Shown here: piece after piece, positions 7,114 through 15,340 of the stretch
Layout: the number at the start of each line of letters is the position of its first letter
Position numbering within the stretch: the stretch's first letter is position 1
IMG/VR virus record: IMGVR_UViG_3300010885_079703
Coordinates: 1-41,495 of that record
DNA length: 41,495 bases
DNA from: a virus
Reading direction: 5' to 3' (one strand)
Translations under genes and position numbers: made by a program
Notes under the pieces: generated by a model
The model's database searches: none
Seen by the model: the letters and a program-made list of their open reading frames with translations, nothing else
Told to the model about the DNA's origin: nothing

Positions 7114-8720
7114 CTTTTGAGTGTGGCTGCAGATTTCCAGTATCCACACTAGATAATGGTGGCAAGTCCATCAAATTTGATCCCAATATCGAATCCATGA
7201 ATCTGGACTGTTCAAAAACCTGGGATTTAATATCTAGTGGAAATACGAAGGGTTGTTTTCAGCTAGAGTCTAGACTAGGCCAAGCTATGGCCAAAAAACT
7301 AAAGCCTGAAAATATAGAGCAATTATCCGCCCTGATTAGTATTCTTAGGCCAGGATGTTTGGAAGCTATACGTGATGGAAAAAGCGTTTCTAACCATTAT
7401 ATAGATAAGAAGAATGGACAAGAAAGTGTTGACTATTTTCATTCCGGTCTTGAGACAGCGCTAAAGTCAACATATGGAGAGATGATCTATCAAGAACAAG
7501 CAATGGAAATAGCTCAAACCATAGCAGGTTTTGACCTTAAAGAAGCAGACATGCTGAGAAAAGCCATTGGAAAAAAGAAGCCAGAAGAGATGGCAAAAGT
7601 AAAGTCTAAATTCTTAGAAGGGTCCAAACAAACGAAAATTGTTTCTGAGGATCAAGCTGAAGAAATTTTCGGATGGATTGAGAAGAGTCAAAGATACTCA
7701 TTCAATAAATCCCATGCTGTATCATATGCTATTAATGGATACTTATCTGCTTATGCAAAGGCTCACTTTCCAAGAATATTTTTTGCTTCTTATTTAAGAT
7801 TTGCCAAGGACAAAATTGATCCTCAACAGGAAATCAAAGAGCTTATTAGAAATGCTAATGAGATGGACATAAATGTATATATTGCAGACTTTAGAAATCT
7901 TAATGAGTTTTTTCTGATAAAGGATAAAAACATATATTTTGGCTTAACTGATATTAAAGGGGTCGGTGCTTCTGTATTTAAGAAAATGGTAGAGCTTACA
8001 ACAAATATTGACGTTGGATCATTAACTTGGCCCCAAATGTGTGCATCAATATTAATGAATATTAATTCTACAGCATGTAAAGCTCTTATTAGTAGTGGAG
8101 CATTTGACTACTTTAAGAAGAGTAGAACATCCATGTTATTTGAATATGAGATATTATCAGGTCTAACAAAAAAAGAACTTGAGCAACTTATTTCAATGAG
8201 TAATAAAGACACATCAATAAAAGATGGATTAAATAGCTTATACGATAATGGCAATAAAATTAATAAAAATCGTAAGCAAAACATCCATCAGCTAATTAAT
8301 CTAATAAACAAACCCCCATATTCTTTGATAGATAAGATTGAATGGTTATCTGATAGCGAAAGTCAGTTACTTGGAGCCTCTATTACCTGTTCCAAGCTAG
8401 ACACATACGACATGAGTATGACCAACATGGACTGTAAAACATACAAGAATACTCTGTTAGATAAAAACATTGTTATGGCTGGAGAAGTTGTAAATATTAA
8501 TGTCGTTAAGACAAAAAAGGGAAAGAATCCTGGCCAAGAAATGGCTTTTATTACAATAGAAGATGGCGGTGGAATCTTGGATTCTGTCGTCCTATTTCCA
8601 GAAAAATGGGCTGAATATAAGCACCATTTATTTGAAAGGAACATTTTGATCTTTGTAGGAAATAAAACAAAAAACAAGGATGCTTTCGTCGTGGAAAAAT
8701 GTTTTATGCCAAAGTCTTGA
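7098..8720 (+). CDS. DNA polymerase III alpha (DnaE), C-terminal piece: fingers, HhH and OB
   Basis: 540 residues that continue the alpha subunit begun at 4375; together the pieces total 1160 residues, about the size of intact bacterial DnaE. Alignable motifs include GCFQLESR, ILRPGCLEAIRDG, IYQEQAMEIAQTIAGF, GKKKPEEMAK and SFNKSHAVSYAINGY (fingers), then a helix-hairpin-helix (LTDIKGVGASVFKKM) and a C-terminal OB fold (NIVMAGEVVNINVVKTKKGK onward). HQLINLI between HhH and OB is a candidate clamp-binding site. The first 28 residues or so, including FECGCRF, have no counterpart in cellular DnaE and may help the pieces assemble. The start overlaps the exonuclease gene. The stop codon overlaps the -35 box of the ssb promoter. 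Confidence 0.92.
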   Translation: MSEFLTFECGCRFPVSTLDNGGKSIKFDPNIESMNLDCSKTWDLISSGNTKGCFQLESRLGQAMAKKLKPENIEQLSALISILRPGCLEAIRDGKSVSNHYIDKKNGQESVDYFHSGLETALKSTYGEMIYQEQAMEIAQTIAGFDLKEADMLRKAIGKKKPEEMAKVKSKFLEGSKQTKIVSEDQAEEIFGWIEKSQRYSFNKSHAVSYAINGYLSAYAKAHFPRIFFASYLRFAKDKIDPQQEIKELIRNANEMDINVYIADFRNLNEFFLIKDKNIYFGLTDIKGVGASVFKKMVELTTNIDVGSLTWPQMCASILMNINSTACKALISSGAFDYFKKSRTSMLFEYEILSGLTKKELEQLISMSNKDTSIKDGLNSLYDNGNKINKNRKQNIHQLINLINKPPYSLIDKIEWLSDSESQLLGASITCSKLDTYDMSMTNMDCKTYKNTLLDKNIVMAGEVVNINVVKTKKGKNPGQEMAFITIEDGGGILDSVVLFPEKWAEYKHHLFERNILIFVGNKTKNKDAFVVEKCFMPKS

Positions 8721-8744
8721 CTTGTGTCGAGGACTTTGTATTAT
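8717..8744 (+). promoter_or_regulatory. Sigma70-type promoter for ssb
   Basis: The -35 box is TTGACT (8717-8722) and the -10 box is TATTAT (8739-8744), with a 16-base spacer. Each hexamer matches the consensus at five of six positions. The -35 box overlaps the TGA stop of the polymerase C-terminal piece. Transcription would begin near 8751 and produce a short leader before the SSB ribosome binding site. It is the clearest promoter in the window. Confidence 0.6.
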
Positions 8745-8775
8745 ACAGTGTTGTGTCGATTTACTTTTTGAAACC

Positions 8776-8780
8776 AGGAG
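8776..8780 (+). promoter_or_regulatory. Ribosome binding site of ssb
   Basis: AGGAG is 8 bases before ATG 8789. It favours that ATG over an in-frame TTG three bases earlier (8786), which would add one residue. Confidence 0.7.
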
Positions 8781-8788
8781 ACTGATTG

Positions 8789-9166
8789 ATGAATATTACT
8801 ATACTAAGGGGTAATTTGGCTCGTGATCCAGAATTGAGAGTAGTTAGTACCGGAGGTAAGCAAACTTCAGTAGTTAATTTTACTGTTGCGGTATCTAGGG
8901 AATATACCAAGGCCAACGGGGAAAAGGATAAGGTTGCATCTTTTATCAACTGCGAAGCATGGGATACTGGTGCTGAGATTATTGGATCTTCTTTTAAGAA
9001 GGGCGACCTAGTATTGGTCGAAGGCTCTTTAAGGAATGATTCATGGGAAAAGGATGGAGTAAAACACAGTAGTCTAAAGGTTAGGGTAAATAACTTTTCT
9101 AAGATTACAAAGCTAAGTAAGCCATCAAAGGCCACATCAGAGGAAACAGAAACGGTTAGCTTCTGA
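8789..9166 (+). CDS. ssb: Single-stranded DNA-binding protein
   Basis: 125 residues from ATG 8789. It has the classic bacterial SSB OB fold: ITILRGNLARDPELR, VVNFTVAVSREY, FINCEAWD, GDLVLVEGSLRNDSWEKDG and LKVRVNNF. The protein coats single-stranded DNA at the fork. The C-terminal tail is short and ends EETETVSF: acidic with a terminal Phe, a weaker version of the DDDIPF tip used to recruit partners. The gene has its own promoter and ribosome binding site upstream and a strong terminator hairpin downstream, so it is probably a separate, highly expressed unit rather than part of the replication operon. Confidence 0.93.
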   Translation: MNITILRGNLARDPELRVVSTGGKQTSVVNFTVAVSREYTKANGEKDKVASFINCEAWDTGAEIIGSSFKKGDLVLVEGSLRNDSWEKDGVKHSSLKVRVNNFSKITKLSKPSKATSEETETVSF

Positions 9167-9186
9167 GACCCTCGTATCAATTGTAG

Positions 9187-9217
9187 TCAAAGGGGGGCAT
9201 AACCTGCCCCCTTTTGA
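9187..9217 (+). terminator. Rho-independent-type terminator after ssb
   Basis: A 12-base-pair stem, TCAAAGGGGGGC with GCCCCCTTTTGA, has one G-T wobble and a 7-base loop (ATAACCT). The GC core is six pairs, and the T run is inside the stem rather than after it, so the signal is nearly symmetrical and could act on either strand. It separates ssb from the glycosyltransferase operon that starts at 9252. Confidence 0.75.
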
Positions 9218-9251
9218 TTATACTACACGAACTAATGGAAAGCATTGAAAA

Positions 9252-10925
9252 ATGGAAAAGCTAAAAGTTTTAATGTGTTCAGAAGCCAGTTTTCTTAGCT
9301 CTGGTTTCTCTATCTATGCTAAAGAAATCCTGTCAAGATTACACTCCACAGGAAAATATGATATTGCAGAATTTGCATCTTATGGATCGGTCAATGATCC
9401 CAAAGACACCCAAATAAAATGGAAGTATTATGCAAATGCTGTTTCAGATAAAGACCCAAGACATAAGGAATATACTTCCAGAACAGATAATCAGTTTGGC
9501 AGGTGGAGGTTTGAGAAGGTTCTGTTGGATTTTAAGCCAGATGTTGTAATAGATGTTAGAGACTATTGGATGAGTGCATATCAAGCACTATCTCCTCTGA
9601 GAAAACATTTCCATTGGATTTTGATGCCAACAGTTGACTCTGAACCACAACAAGAATCATGGCTAGACACATATTTGGGTGCTGATGCTATTTTTACTTA
9701 TTCTGATTGGGGTGCTCAGGTTTTAAAGAGACAAACATCTAATAAGGTAAACTACATTGACACCACAGCACCAGGAGTCGATCTCGAAACATTTAAGCCA
9801 CTAGAACAAGAGTATAAGTCCCAGATAAGAGAAATAATGGGAATAGATCAAAATGCAATAGTTATTGGTTCTGTAATGAGAAACCAAAAAAGAAAGCTAA
9901 TACCAGATCTGTTCTATTCTTTTAGAAAACTACTGGATCTTTGTGAAAATCAATATCCAGAGATTGGGAAAAATCTTTACTTTTATTTGCATACTAGTTA
10001 TCCAGATGCTGGGTGGGACATACCAAACCTTCTTAAAGAACACAGAATAGCCAATAAGGTTCTGTTCACCTACTTCTGTAAGAATTGTAATAATATATCT
10101 TCTAAGAGGTTTTGCGGAGCACAGTCAGTATGTAAAAAATGCGGAGAAAAATCTTGCGTTTTTCCTTCTGTGGTATCAGGAGTGTCTTCGGAACAACTGT
10201 CTTACATCTATAACTGTTTTGATATGTATGTGCAGTATGCTATTTGCGAAGGTGCTGGTATGCCACAAATAGAAGCTTCTGCCTGTGGAGTTCCTGTATT
10301 TACTGTGGAATATAGCGCAATGATGGACGTTATAGATAAATTAAAAGCAACAGGCATCAAAGTTAGTCAAAGATTCAAAGAGCTAGAGACAAAAGCTATT
10401 AGAGTATATCCGGATAACGATCATTTGGTTAAAGAGCTCATCAAATGGATCAATACCTCAAAAGATGTACAGAAAAAGAAAAAAGAAGAAACAAGAACCC
10501 TAACAGAGAAATATTATTGTTGGGATAATAGCGCTAAAAAATGGGAAGAGTATCTAGATAAGTTGGATTCATCAGGATATAGGTCAGACTGGAGTAAGCC
10601 ACCAACCATACTGCAAAACATACCAGAAGACATAAGTGAACAACAGATCAATAGTCAGTACTTTGATTTGCTAATGTATGTTTGCAATAACAATTTACAA
10701 GACCATAATATGGTATCTTCCATGTTATTCTTAGATGCTCTCAAAGACCTAGACTACGGATTTACACAGAGTGGAACACAGATATCCAGCTATAATCTGC
10801 CTGATATTCTCAATTTGATTAGAACATACATCAATAATCAAAATAACTCAGAAAAGGCTAGATCAGATAATCTAAAGTTTAATGATGACTTTATACAGTA
10901 CGCTCATATGAAGGGATCAACATGA
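9252..10925 (+). CDS. GT-B glycosyltransferase (GT4-like) with inserted zinc ribbon
   Basis: 557 residues. The N-terminal Rossmann-like half begins KVLMCSEASFLSSGFSIYAK, the glycine-rich acceptor loop position, and continues with VIDVRDYW and IFTYSDWG. The C-terminal half has IVIGSVMRNQKRK, YFYLHTSYPDAGWDI and the GT4 E-x7-E motif (E333 and E341 in EGAGMPQIEASACGVPVF), which binds the nucleotide-sugar phosphates. Between these, residues 276-302 carry six cysteines (C276, C279, C288, C294, C297, C302), a zinc-ribbon-like insertion that is unusual for GT4 enzymes. A C-terminal extension of about 120 residues is unassigned. It heads a coupled operon of similar genes. The substrate is unknown; phage glycosyltransferases can modify virion proteins, DNA or host glycans. 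Confidence 0.82.
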   Translation: MEKLKVLMCSEASFLSSGFSIYAKEILSRLHSTGKYDIAEFASYGSVNDPKDTQIKWKYYANAVSDKDPRHKEYTSRTDNQFGRWRFEKVLLDFKPDVVIDVRDYWMSAYQALSPLRKHFHWILMPTVDSEPQQESWLDTYLGADAIFTYSDWGAQVLKRQTSNKVNYIDTTAPGVDLETFKPLEQEYKSQIREIMGIDQNAIVIGSVMRNQKRKLIPDLFYSFRKLLDLCENQYPEIGKNLYFYLHTSYPDAGWDIPNLLKEHRIANKVLFTYFCKNCNNISSKRFCGAQSVCKKCGEKSCVFPSVVSGVSSEQLSYIYNCFDMYVQYAICEGAGMPQIEASACGVPVFTVEYSAMMDVIDKLKATGIKVSQRFKELETKAIRVYPDNDHLVKELIKWINTSKDVQKKKKEETRTLTEKYYCWDNSAKKWEEYLDKLDSSGYRSDWSKPPTILQNIPEDISEQQINSQYFDLLMYVCNNNLQDHNMVSSMLFLDALKDLDYGFTQSGTQISSYNLPDILNLIRTYINNQNNSEKARSDNLKFNDDFIQYAHMKGST

Positions 10926-11929
10926 ACATTTTGTACATAGGTCCTTATAGAGAAGATACAGAACAGGGATATATTTCTAGACAATATCTTGAAGATATAT
11001 TGGGGAACTATAATGTCACTTGTCGCCCAATATTCACTTCCAACAGCACTGTACAAAAAATCCAAGAAAATATAACAGATGCTGAAAAACGACTACAAAA
11101 TAATTACGACTGTTGTATACAGCATATGACACTAAATATGTTAACATACTCTGGATATTTTAAACATCTTGTGGCTATCCCGGTACTTCCTATCTCTAAT
11201 AAAATAAACAGCTTATCTAATATAGACACCCTAAATAGATTCAATAAGATCATTATTAATAACGATAAAGAAGAATCACTCCTAGTAAGATCAGGAATTA
11301 AAAGCGAAATAAAAAACATAGATTGTCCAGTAGATATAAAAATGGCTGAGACAATAGATAAAAAATTTAATTTCGGTCTGCACAACAACAATCATAAATT
11401 CTATTTCATTGGAAACTACAAAAAAGACATGGAAGCTATTCATAAGATTCTATTAGCTTTTTATGTGTCTTTTAGATGCGATATAACATATAGTTTGATT
11501 ATGTTGCTAGAGGGTGATCAACAAGACAAAGAGCATTTACAAAAAACTTCCACAGACATTAAAAGTCAATTAAACATTATCTCATATAGAAACCCACTTA
11601 ATGAACTCTATATATTTGAGCCAATGTCAGAATATGATAAACTAATACTCCATAATTCCTGTGACATATTTTTGAATCTTCAATACGGGGGATCAAAGAT
11701 CCAAAAACACTATGCTGAATTTTTTGGTAACTTTATCATAGATAATGAGAATACAGACACGGTCGATATTCCGTATGGGAATAATCCATCAGGATATGTG
11801 ACAGAAGATACTATCGAGTCAATCACGACCAATAGCATAATAAATAGAATGAGACATTGCGCTAAAGAAAAAAATATCAAAACCCCAAATCAAAAATCCT
11901 ACAATAAAACACTCTCTCAATTCATATGA
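10922..11929 (+). CDS. Degenerate GT-B glycosyltransferase-like protein
   Basis: 335 residues, joined to its upstream neighbour by an ATGA overlap. MNILYIGPYREDTEQGYISR resembles the first strand and loop of a GT-B fold. FYFIGNYKKDMEAIHKILLA resembles the start of the second domain, and ILHNSCDIFLNLQYGG resembles the donor-site region. The E-x7-E pair of GT4 is not present where expected (GSKIQKHYAEFFGN), so catalysis by the standard mechanism is doubtful. It may be a partner or regulatory subunit of the enzyme at 9252, or a divergent transferase. The family call rests on pattern only. Confidence 0.55.
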   Translation: MNILYIGPYREDTEQGYISRQYLEDILGNYNVTCRPIFTSNSTVQKIQENITDAEKRLQNNYDCCIQHMTLNMLTYSGYFKHLVAIPVLPISNKINSLSNIDTLNRFNKIIINNDKEESLLVRSGIKSEIKNIDCPVDIKMAETIDKKFNFGLHNNNHKFYFIGNYKKDMEAIHKILLAFYVSFRCDITYSLIMLLEGDQQDKEHLQKTSTDIKSQLNIISYRNPLNELYIFEPMSEYDKLILHNSCDIFLNLQYGGSKIQKHYAEFFGNFIIDNENTDTVDIPYGNNPSGYVTEDTIESITTNSIINRMRHCAKEKNIKTPNQKSYNKTLSQFI

Positions 11930-12798
11930 ACAAAGCAGTATCTAACATTATCGAAACGACTATCAGAAGCAGCACAAAGCAAACAATGAATGTGCTTTAC
12001 CATGAAGGTTCATCCTCAATCTTGCCCCCACTACTATCTCATAGCAAAAAGCTTAACTTTGTAAGAAGTTCAAATATCACTAATGAGACACTAGACATCG
12101 ATTATGCTGCTTATGTTTGTCATGATTATCTAAATATGGAAAACATATACAAACAGATTATTAATCCAATGCATATGAAAAGTTTAGTTTGTTTTAATGA
12201 TACCCCATATAAAATGCTGAAAAAAGAAGACTTATTCATACTACAAACTAATTTAGCAAAAAGTAAAAAATTAGCATTTTGTCCATATGTTTATGATATA
12301 TGGAAACCCTTTTTTCCAGATATGGTTTTCATGACCCCAGGAATTCCAGACTTTCAAATTTCTGAATTAGAGAATAGAAAATCAATAGTGGTAGTTTCTT
12401 GTTCTAATAAAAAACAAGCACGTTCTTTGCATTCTCAAATAATGGATGTTATGAAAGATGTTGGATTGTTAGTTGACTTTAATTATAATGCTGTTAGTTT
12501 GATGAACGTATTTAATGAATATAAGATGGCTATTGTTTTAGATAATTCTTTATCTTGTTTACTAGCTATGGCTGCAAATTGTGCTGTAATAAGTCCAATA
12601 CCTTTTTATGATCAAATCATAACGTATAATGATAGTAGCACACTTAATCAGGCTATAAATGCTGGGTTTGAAATGACAGAAAATAAAGAGACTGTAGCTT
12701 TAGGGAACAAAATAAGAGACAGTCATCAATACGACCCATTTGACAACAACCTTTATAACTTTATGCTAAATATAACAAGGGAGCCATTTTTACTATGA
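11926..12798 (+). CDS. Glycosyltransferase-like protein, divergent
   Basis: 290 residues, starting in the ATGA overlap with its neighbour. Alternating hydrophobic strands and loops (TMNVLYHEG, YAAYVCHDYLNMENIYKQ, SLVCFND, IVVVSCSNKKQ, MAIVLDNSLSCLLAMAANCAVISP) suggest a GT-B-type double Rossmann arrangement. SLSCLLAMAANCAVISPIPF sits where glycosyltransferases have the donor-binding segment (EAmAcGvPVI), but the key glutamate is missing. It is probably a diverged duplicate within the cassette. Function is not established. Confidence 0.45.
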   Translation: MNKAVSNIIETTIRSSTKQTMNVLYHEGSSSILPPLLSHSKKLNFVRSSNITNETLDIDYAAYVCHDYLNMENIYKQIINPMHMKSLVCFNDTPYKMLKKEDLFILQTNLAKSKKLAFCPYVYDIWKPFFPDMVFMTPGIPDFQISELENRKSIVVVSCSNKKQARSLHSQIMDVMKDVGLLVDFNYNAVSLMNVFNEYKMAIVLDNSLSCLLAMAANCAVISPIPFYDQIITYNDSSTLNQAINAGFEMTENKETVALGNKIRDSHQYDPFDNNLYNFMLNITREPFLL

Positions 12799-13214
12799 AC
12801 AGAAACATCAATATATCTGATAGTGTAGATTCTAAAAATTTAGATGGCTTTAACACAGTTAATATAGATAAGCTAGACGATGTTGTAAATCACTCTGCTG
12901 ATGTGATATACTATGGATCATTTAATAATGTCGGAGATCAGAATCTGATACCCACATTAGGTAATATGCTAGAAAAAATAAGGGTTGGAGGTACTTTGGT
13001 CGTTAAAATACTCAATGCAAGAGTACTTTCCAAACTATACTTTGAAAATAGCATCAGTTCTGCAGAATATCTACAATCAATAAAGCAAGCCAATACTCTG
13101 CTAACCCCAGAAGATATCAACAACAATATCGACCATAGTCAGTTCGTATTAGGAAAAATAGAATATCAAAATTACCACACTCTAGTATCTATTGTTAGGA
13201 AAGATATAGTATGA
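12795..13214 (+). CDS. Truncated SAM-methyltransferase-like protein
   Basis: 139 residues, overlapping the neighbours on both sides by ATGA. FNTVNIDKLDDVVNHSADVIYYGS, then LGNMLEKIRVGGTLVVKILN, match the back half of a class I methyltransferase (the segment usually reading aDeIya...l...RvLkpGG.lvi). The glycine-rich SAM-binding motif I that should come first is absent; the protein begins about where motif II would be. It may be a vestigial or regulatory methyltransferase, or may work together with another subunit. No catalytic claim can be made. Confidence 0.45.
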   Translation: MNRNINISDSVDSKNLDGFNTVNIDKLDDVVNHSADVIYYGSFNNVGDQNLIPTLGNMLEKIRVGGTLVVKILNARVLSKLYFENSISSAEYLQSIKQANTLLTPEDINNNIDHSQFVLGKIEYQNYHTLVSIVRKDIV

Positions 13215-13966
13215 GACAAAACACAAAATGCGAAACTTGTTTGTTTGCGGATACTCATGACAGCACCAAACCCTGCCAACACGGTATTCTAGATCATATT
13301 AAGGACATTAAAACTCTTGAGGTGGTTGATGATTATTATGTAATACAGGACTATTCTTGTAAGATGGGTTTTTCAAAGAAAGCTTTTGAATCAAATTCTG
13401 ACAAATATTCTTTAGATGCCATAAAACAAGAAATATTAAAAAATGCATGTATTAAATACTATTTAGTCATGGACATATCAGACTCTTCTGAATCAGAAAT
13501 AGAGAATATCTGTAAAAATATTAATGCTTTACAAATACCTCCAAAATATATTTCTTTCTTGATTAAGAGTGAAACGAATAAAAAAATGATTAAATATCTG
13601 AACCAGGGCAAAATTACCAATACCGAATGGAAAGCTCACGGATTTTTAGCAGAGATGGAGCATATTCAAGCTATTAATGTGGCCTTAGATACCAATCTTA
13701 AAAAGAACAATTCTCAACTATTATTATTCTATGATAAAAAAGACATAAACGATCTAGATAATGATATTAATGAGATTAATACAATCATAAATGTTGAACA
13801 AAGACCCTTTCACATACTGAGAAAAAATGAGACAAAAGAAGATAAAGTTGAAGGACTATTAATGTCGTTTGAAGGATATTCTTTCCTAAAGGGTAGGTAC
13901 TATGATATCATGGAAGAAATCAAAAATATGGAAGATATGATCATACTAAAATATGGAAAAAATTAA
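13211..13966 (+). CDS. Protein with N-terminal Cys cluster and glycosyltransferase-2-like C-terminal region
   Basis: 251 residues. The N-terminus holds four cysteines (KCETCLFAD, then PCQHGI and YSCKMGF), a likely zinc or iron-sulfur knuckle of about 55 residues. The remainder has a GT-A-like rhythm: YYLVMDISDSSESEIENICK, then IQAINVALDTNLKKNNSQLLLFYDKKD, then PFHILRK and LLMSFEGYSFLKG. The INVAL...LLLFYDKKD stretch resembles the segment preceding the DXD motif of family-2 glycosyltransferases, but a clear DXD is not seen. It is part of the coupled cassette. Function is not established. Confidence 0.45.
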   Translation: MRQNTKCETCLFADTHDSTKPCQHGILDHIKDIKTLEVVDDYYVIQDYSCKMGFSKKAFESNSDKYSLDAIKQEILKNACIKYYLVMDISDSSESEIENICKNINALQIPPKYISFLIKSETNKKMIKYLNQGKITNTEWKAHGFLAEMEHIQAINVALDTNLKKNNSQLLLFYDKKDINDLDNDINEINTIINVEQRPFHILRKNETKEDKVEGLLMSFEGYSFLKGRYYDIMEEIKNMEDMIILKYGKN

Positions 13967-14624
13967 TGCCATTATTGTTGCTAGTGAAATTACAAGGGGA
14001 ATGAAATCGATTGGACCGAAGTCCTTGCTAAAGATTAAAAAAACACTATCAATAGTAGAATACCAAATACTAGAGCTTAAAAAACATTATCCTGGAATAA
14101 ATGTAACGGTATCTATCGGATTTGAATCAGAAAAAATGATCAAGGTATTAGAAAAATATAAAGTCAATATACTCCATAATGAAGACTTTGTTTCTAGTAA
14201 TCAAGTCAAAGCGATATTAGACTATGTAAAAGAGTATGATGCAACTAATCTGCTAGTTATTCATAGTGGGGTTTTATTTAAACAAAAGTTCGGAATTCTA
14301 AATAATAGATCGCAATCTTGTTTATATATGCTGGACAAGCACAAGGCAAATTTTAATATAGGATGTAATGGATTATCAGAAATGTCGTATCTGTTTTTTG
14401 ATCTTCCAGAAAAATGGTCTGAGTGTGTTTTCTTTGATCAGCAGACTATCAGGAACATTATTGATCTGTCCAAAAAAAGAGAAATAAAACAACTATATAC
14501 TTTTGAACTAATTAATATGCTTATAGAAGTTGGTCAGCACTTTTCTCGAACAACCATAAAAAAGAACAACATTATGAAAGTATCAAACATTAAAGATTTA
14601 CCCAAAGCTAAGGTGTTCATATAA
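13953..14624 (+). CDS. Nucleotidyltransferase-like (GT-A fold) protein, altered active site
   Basis: 223 residues. The N-terminus, INAIIVASEITRGMKSIGPK followed by SLL, clearly resembles sugar-nucleotidyltransferases (AIILAAGxGtRM...PKaLl), and later segments (VTVSIGFESEKM, LHNEDFVSSNQVKAIL, NLLVIHSGVLF) follow the same fold. The glycine loop is disturbed. The position that normally holds the metal-binding aspartate (GD before the second half) reads HSG. The enzyme could have changed specificity or lost activity. A role in making an activated sugar for the neighbouring transferases is inferred from context. It overlaps its upstream neighbour by 14 bases. Confidence 0.55.
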   Translation: MEKINAIIVASEITRGMKSIGPKSLLKIKKTLSIVEYQILELKKHYPGINVTVSIGFESEKMIKVLEKYKVNILHNEDFVSSNQVKAILDYVKEYDATNLLVIHSGVLFKQKFGILNNRSQSCLYMLDKHKANFNIGCNGLSEMSYLFFDLPEKWSECVFFDQQTIRNIIDLSKKREIKQLYTFELINMLIEVGQHFSRTTIKKNNIMKVSNIKDLPKAKVFI

Positions 14625-15340
14625 TGAAATGTTTTATTGAAGCACAAGATTCAAAATTTATTAATAATACGATTATATCTTTGAGACAACAAAAAAATAC
14701 TGAAGTATTCTCATATCCATCCCACAAGAACCTCTATAAGATATATCATCAAACACAATTTGATACTGCTATTTTTATAGCATCTAGATTTACATCTGAA
14801 ATAGCTCAATTCGTAACTGAGTTCTATACCAAAGGAATTAAAATCTTTGTTTATCATGACGCTCTAATACCTAACATTATAGAAGACTACAAGGCAGCAT
14901 GTGTGAGTCTTGTTCATGAAAAAAGTCTAAATAATACCATTGTGATACCTCCTCTTATTAATGACTACATATACAAAAATAATGGATATGATAGACACAA
15001 AAGCATAGCTTGTTTTATAGACGATCAACAAGAATCTATTTCTAGCGACCTAGAACAGCATCTATATCCTAATGCCAAACTCCCCATTCGTATGTTTAAT
15101 AATTCGAAAATAGTTCATCCTCTGAACTTAGGACTATTAAATGAATATGACAAAGCAGACGTTCTTAATCGGTCAGAATATTTTCTTGATATTAATAATA
15201 CCTATACCGAAGAAGCTATTCGCTGTGGATGTAAGATTGTAAAATTAGATAATGTACAGAACTATAAAAAAGCTAAAAAGACTAAACCAAACAACAAACT
15301 ACTAACATACCAAAACTTTATTGAACAAAACCTATTATGA
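14624..15340 (+). CDS. Uncharacterised protein of the glycosyltransferase-like cassette
   Basis: 238 residues. The start shares one base with the preceding stop (TAATG). Short alpha/beta units are visible (MKCFIEAQDSKFINNTIISL, DTAIFIASRFTSEIAQFVTE, IKIFVYHDALIP, NTIVIPPLINDYI), compatible with the N-terminal half of a GT-B fold. LNRSEYFLDINNTYTEEAIRCG, followed by CKIVKLD, recalls the terminal region where such enzymes bind the donor (EAirCGc.vV). No conserved catalytic residue is evident. A Lys-rich patch lies near the C-terminus. Function is unknown. Confidence 0.4.
   Translation: MKCFIEAQDSKFINNTIISLRQQKNTEVFSYPSHKNLYKIYHQTQFDTAIFIASRFTSEIAQFVTEFYTKGIKIFVYHDALIPNIIEDYKAACVSLVHEKSLNNTIVIPPLINDYIYKNNGYDRHKSIACFIDDQQESISSDLEQHLYPNAKLPIRMFNNSKIVHPLNLGLLNEYDKADVLNRSEYFLDINNTYTEEAIRCGCKIVKLDNVQNYKKAKKTKPNNKLLTYQNFIEQNLL

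Noticed and set aside
6200-7130. Split intein at the polymerase break
   Set aside because: The N-terminal piece ends ISESLKYGE with no intein block A, and the C-terminal piece starts MSEFLTFECGC with no His-Asn junction. The break is also far from the known DnaE intein site at FNKSH.
8761-9180. 139-residue open frame on the - strand opposite ssb
   Set aside because: It is entirely antisense to a well-supported SSB gene that has its own promoter, ribosome binding site and terminator, and it shows no family motif.
9215-9224. Promoter for the glycosyltransferase operon (TATACT at 9219-9224)
   Set aside because: The -10-like box is good, but the -35 region would fall inside the terminator hairpin and does not match. 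It remains possible but unsupported.
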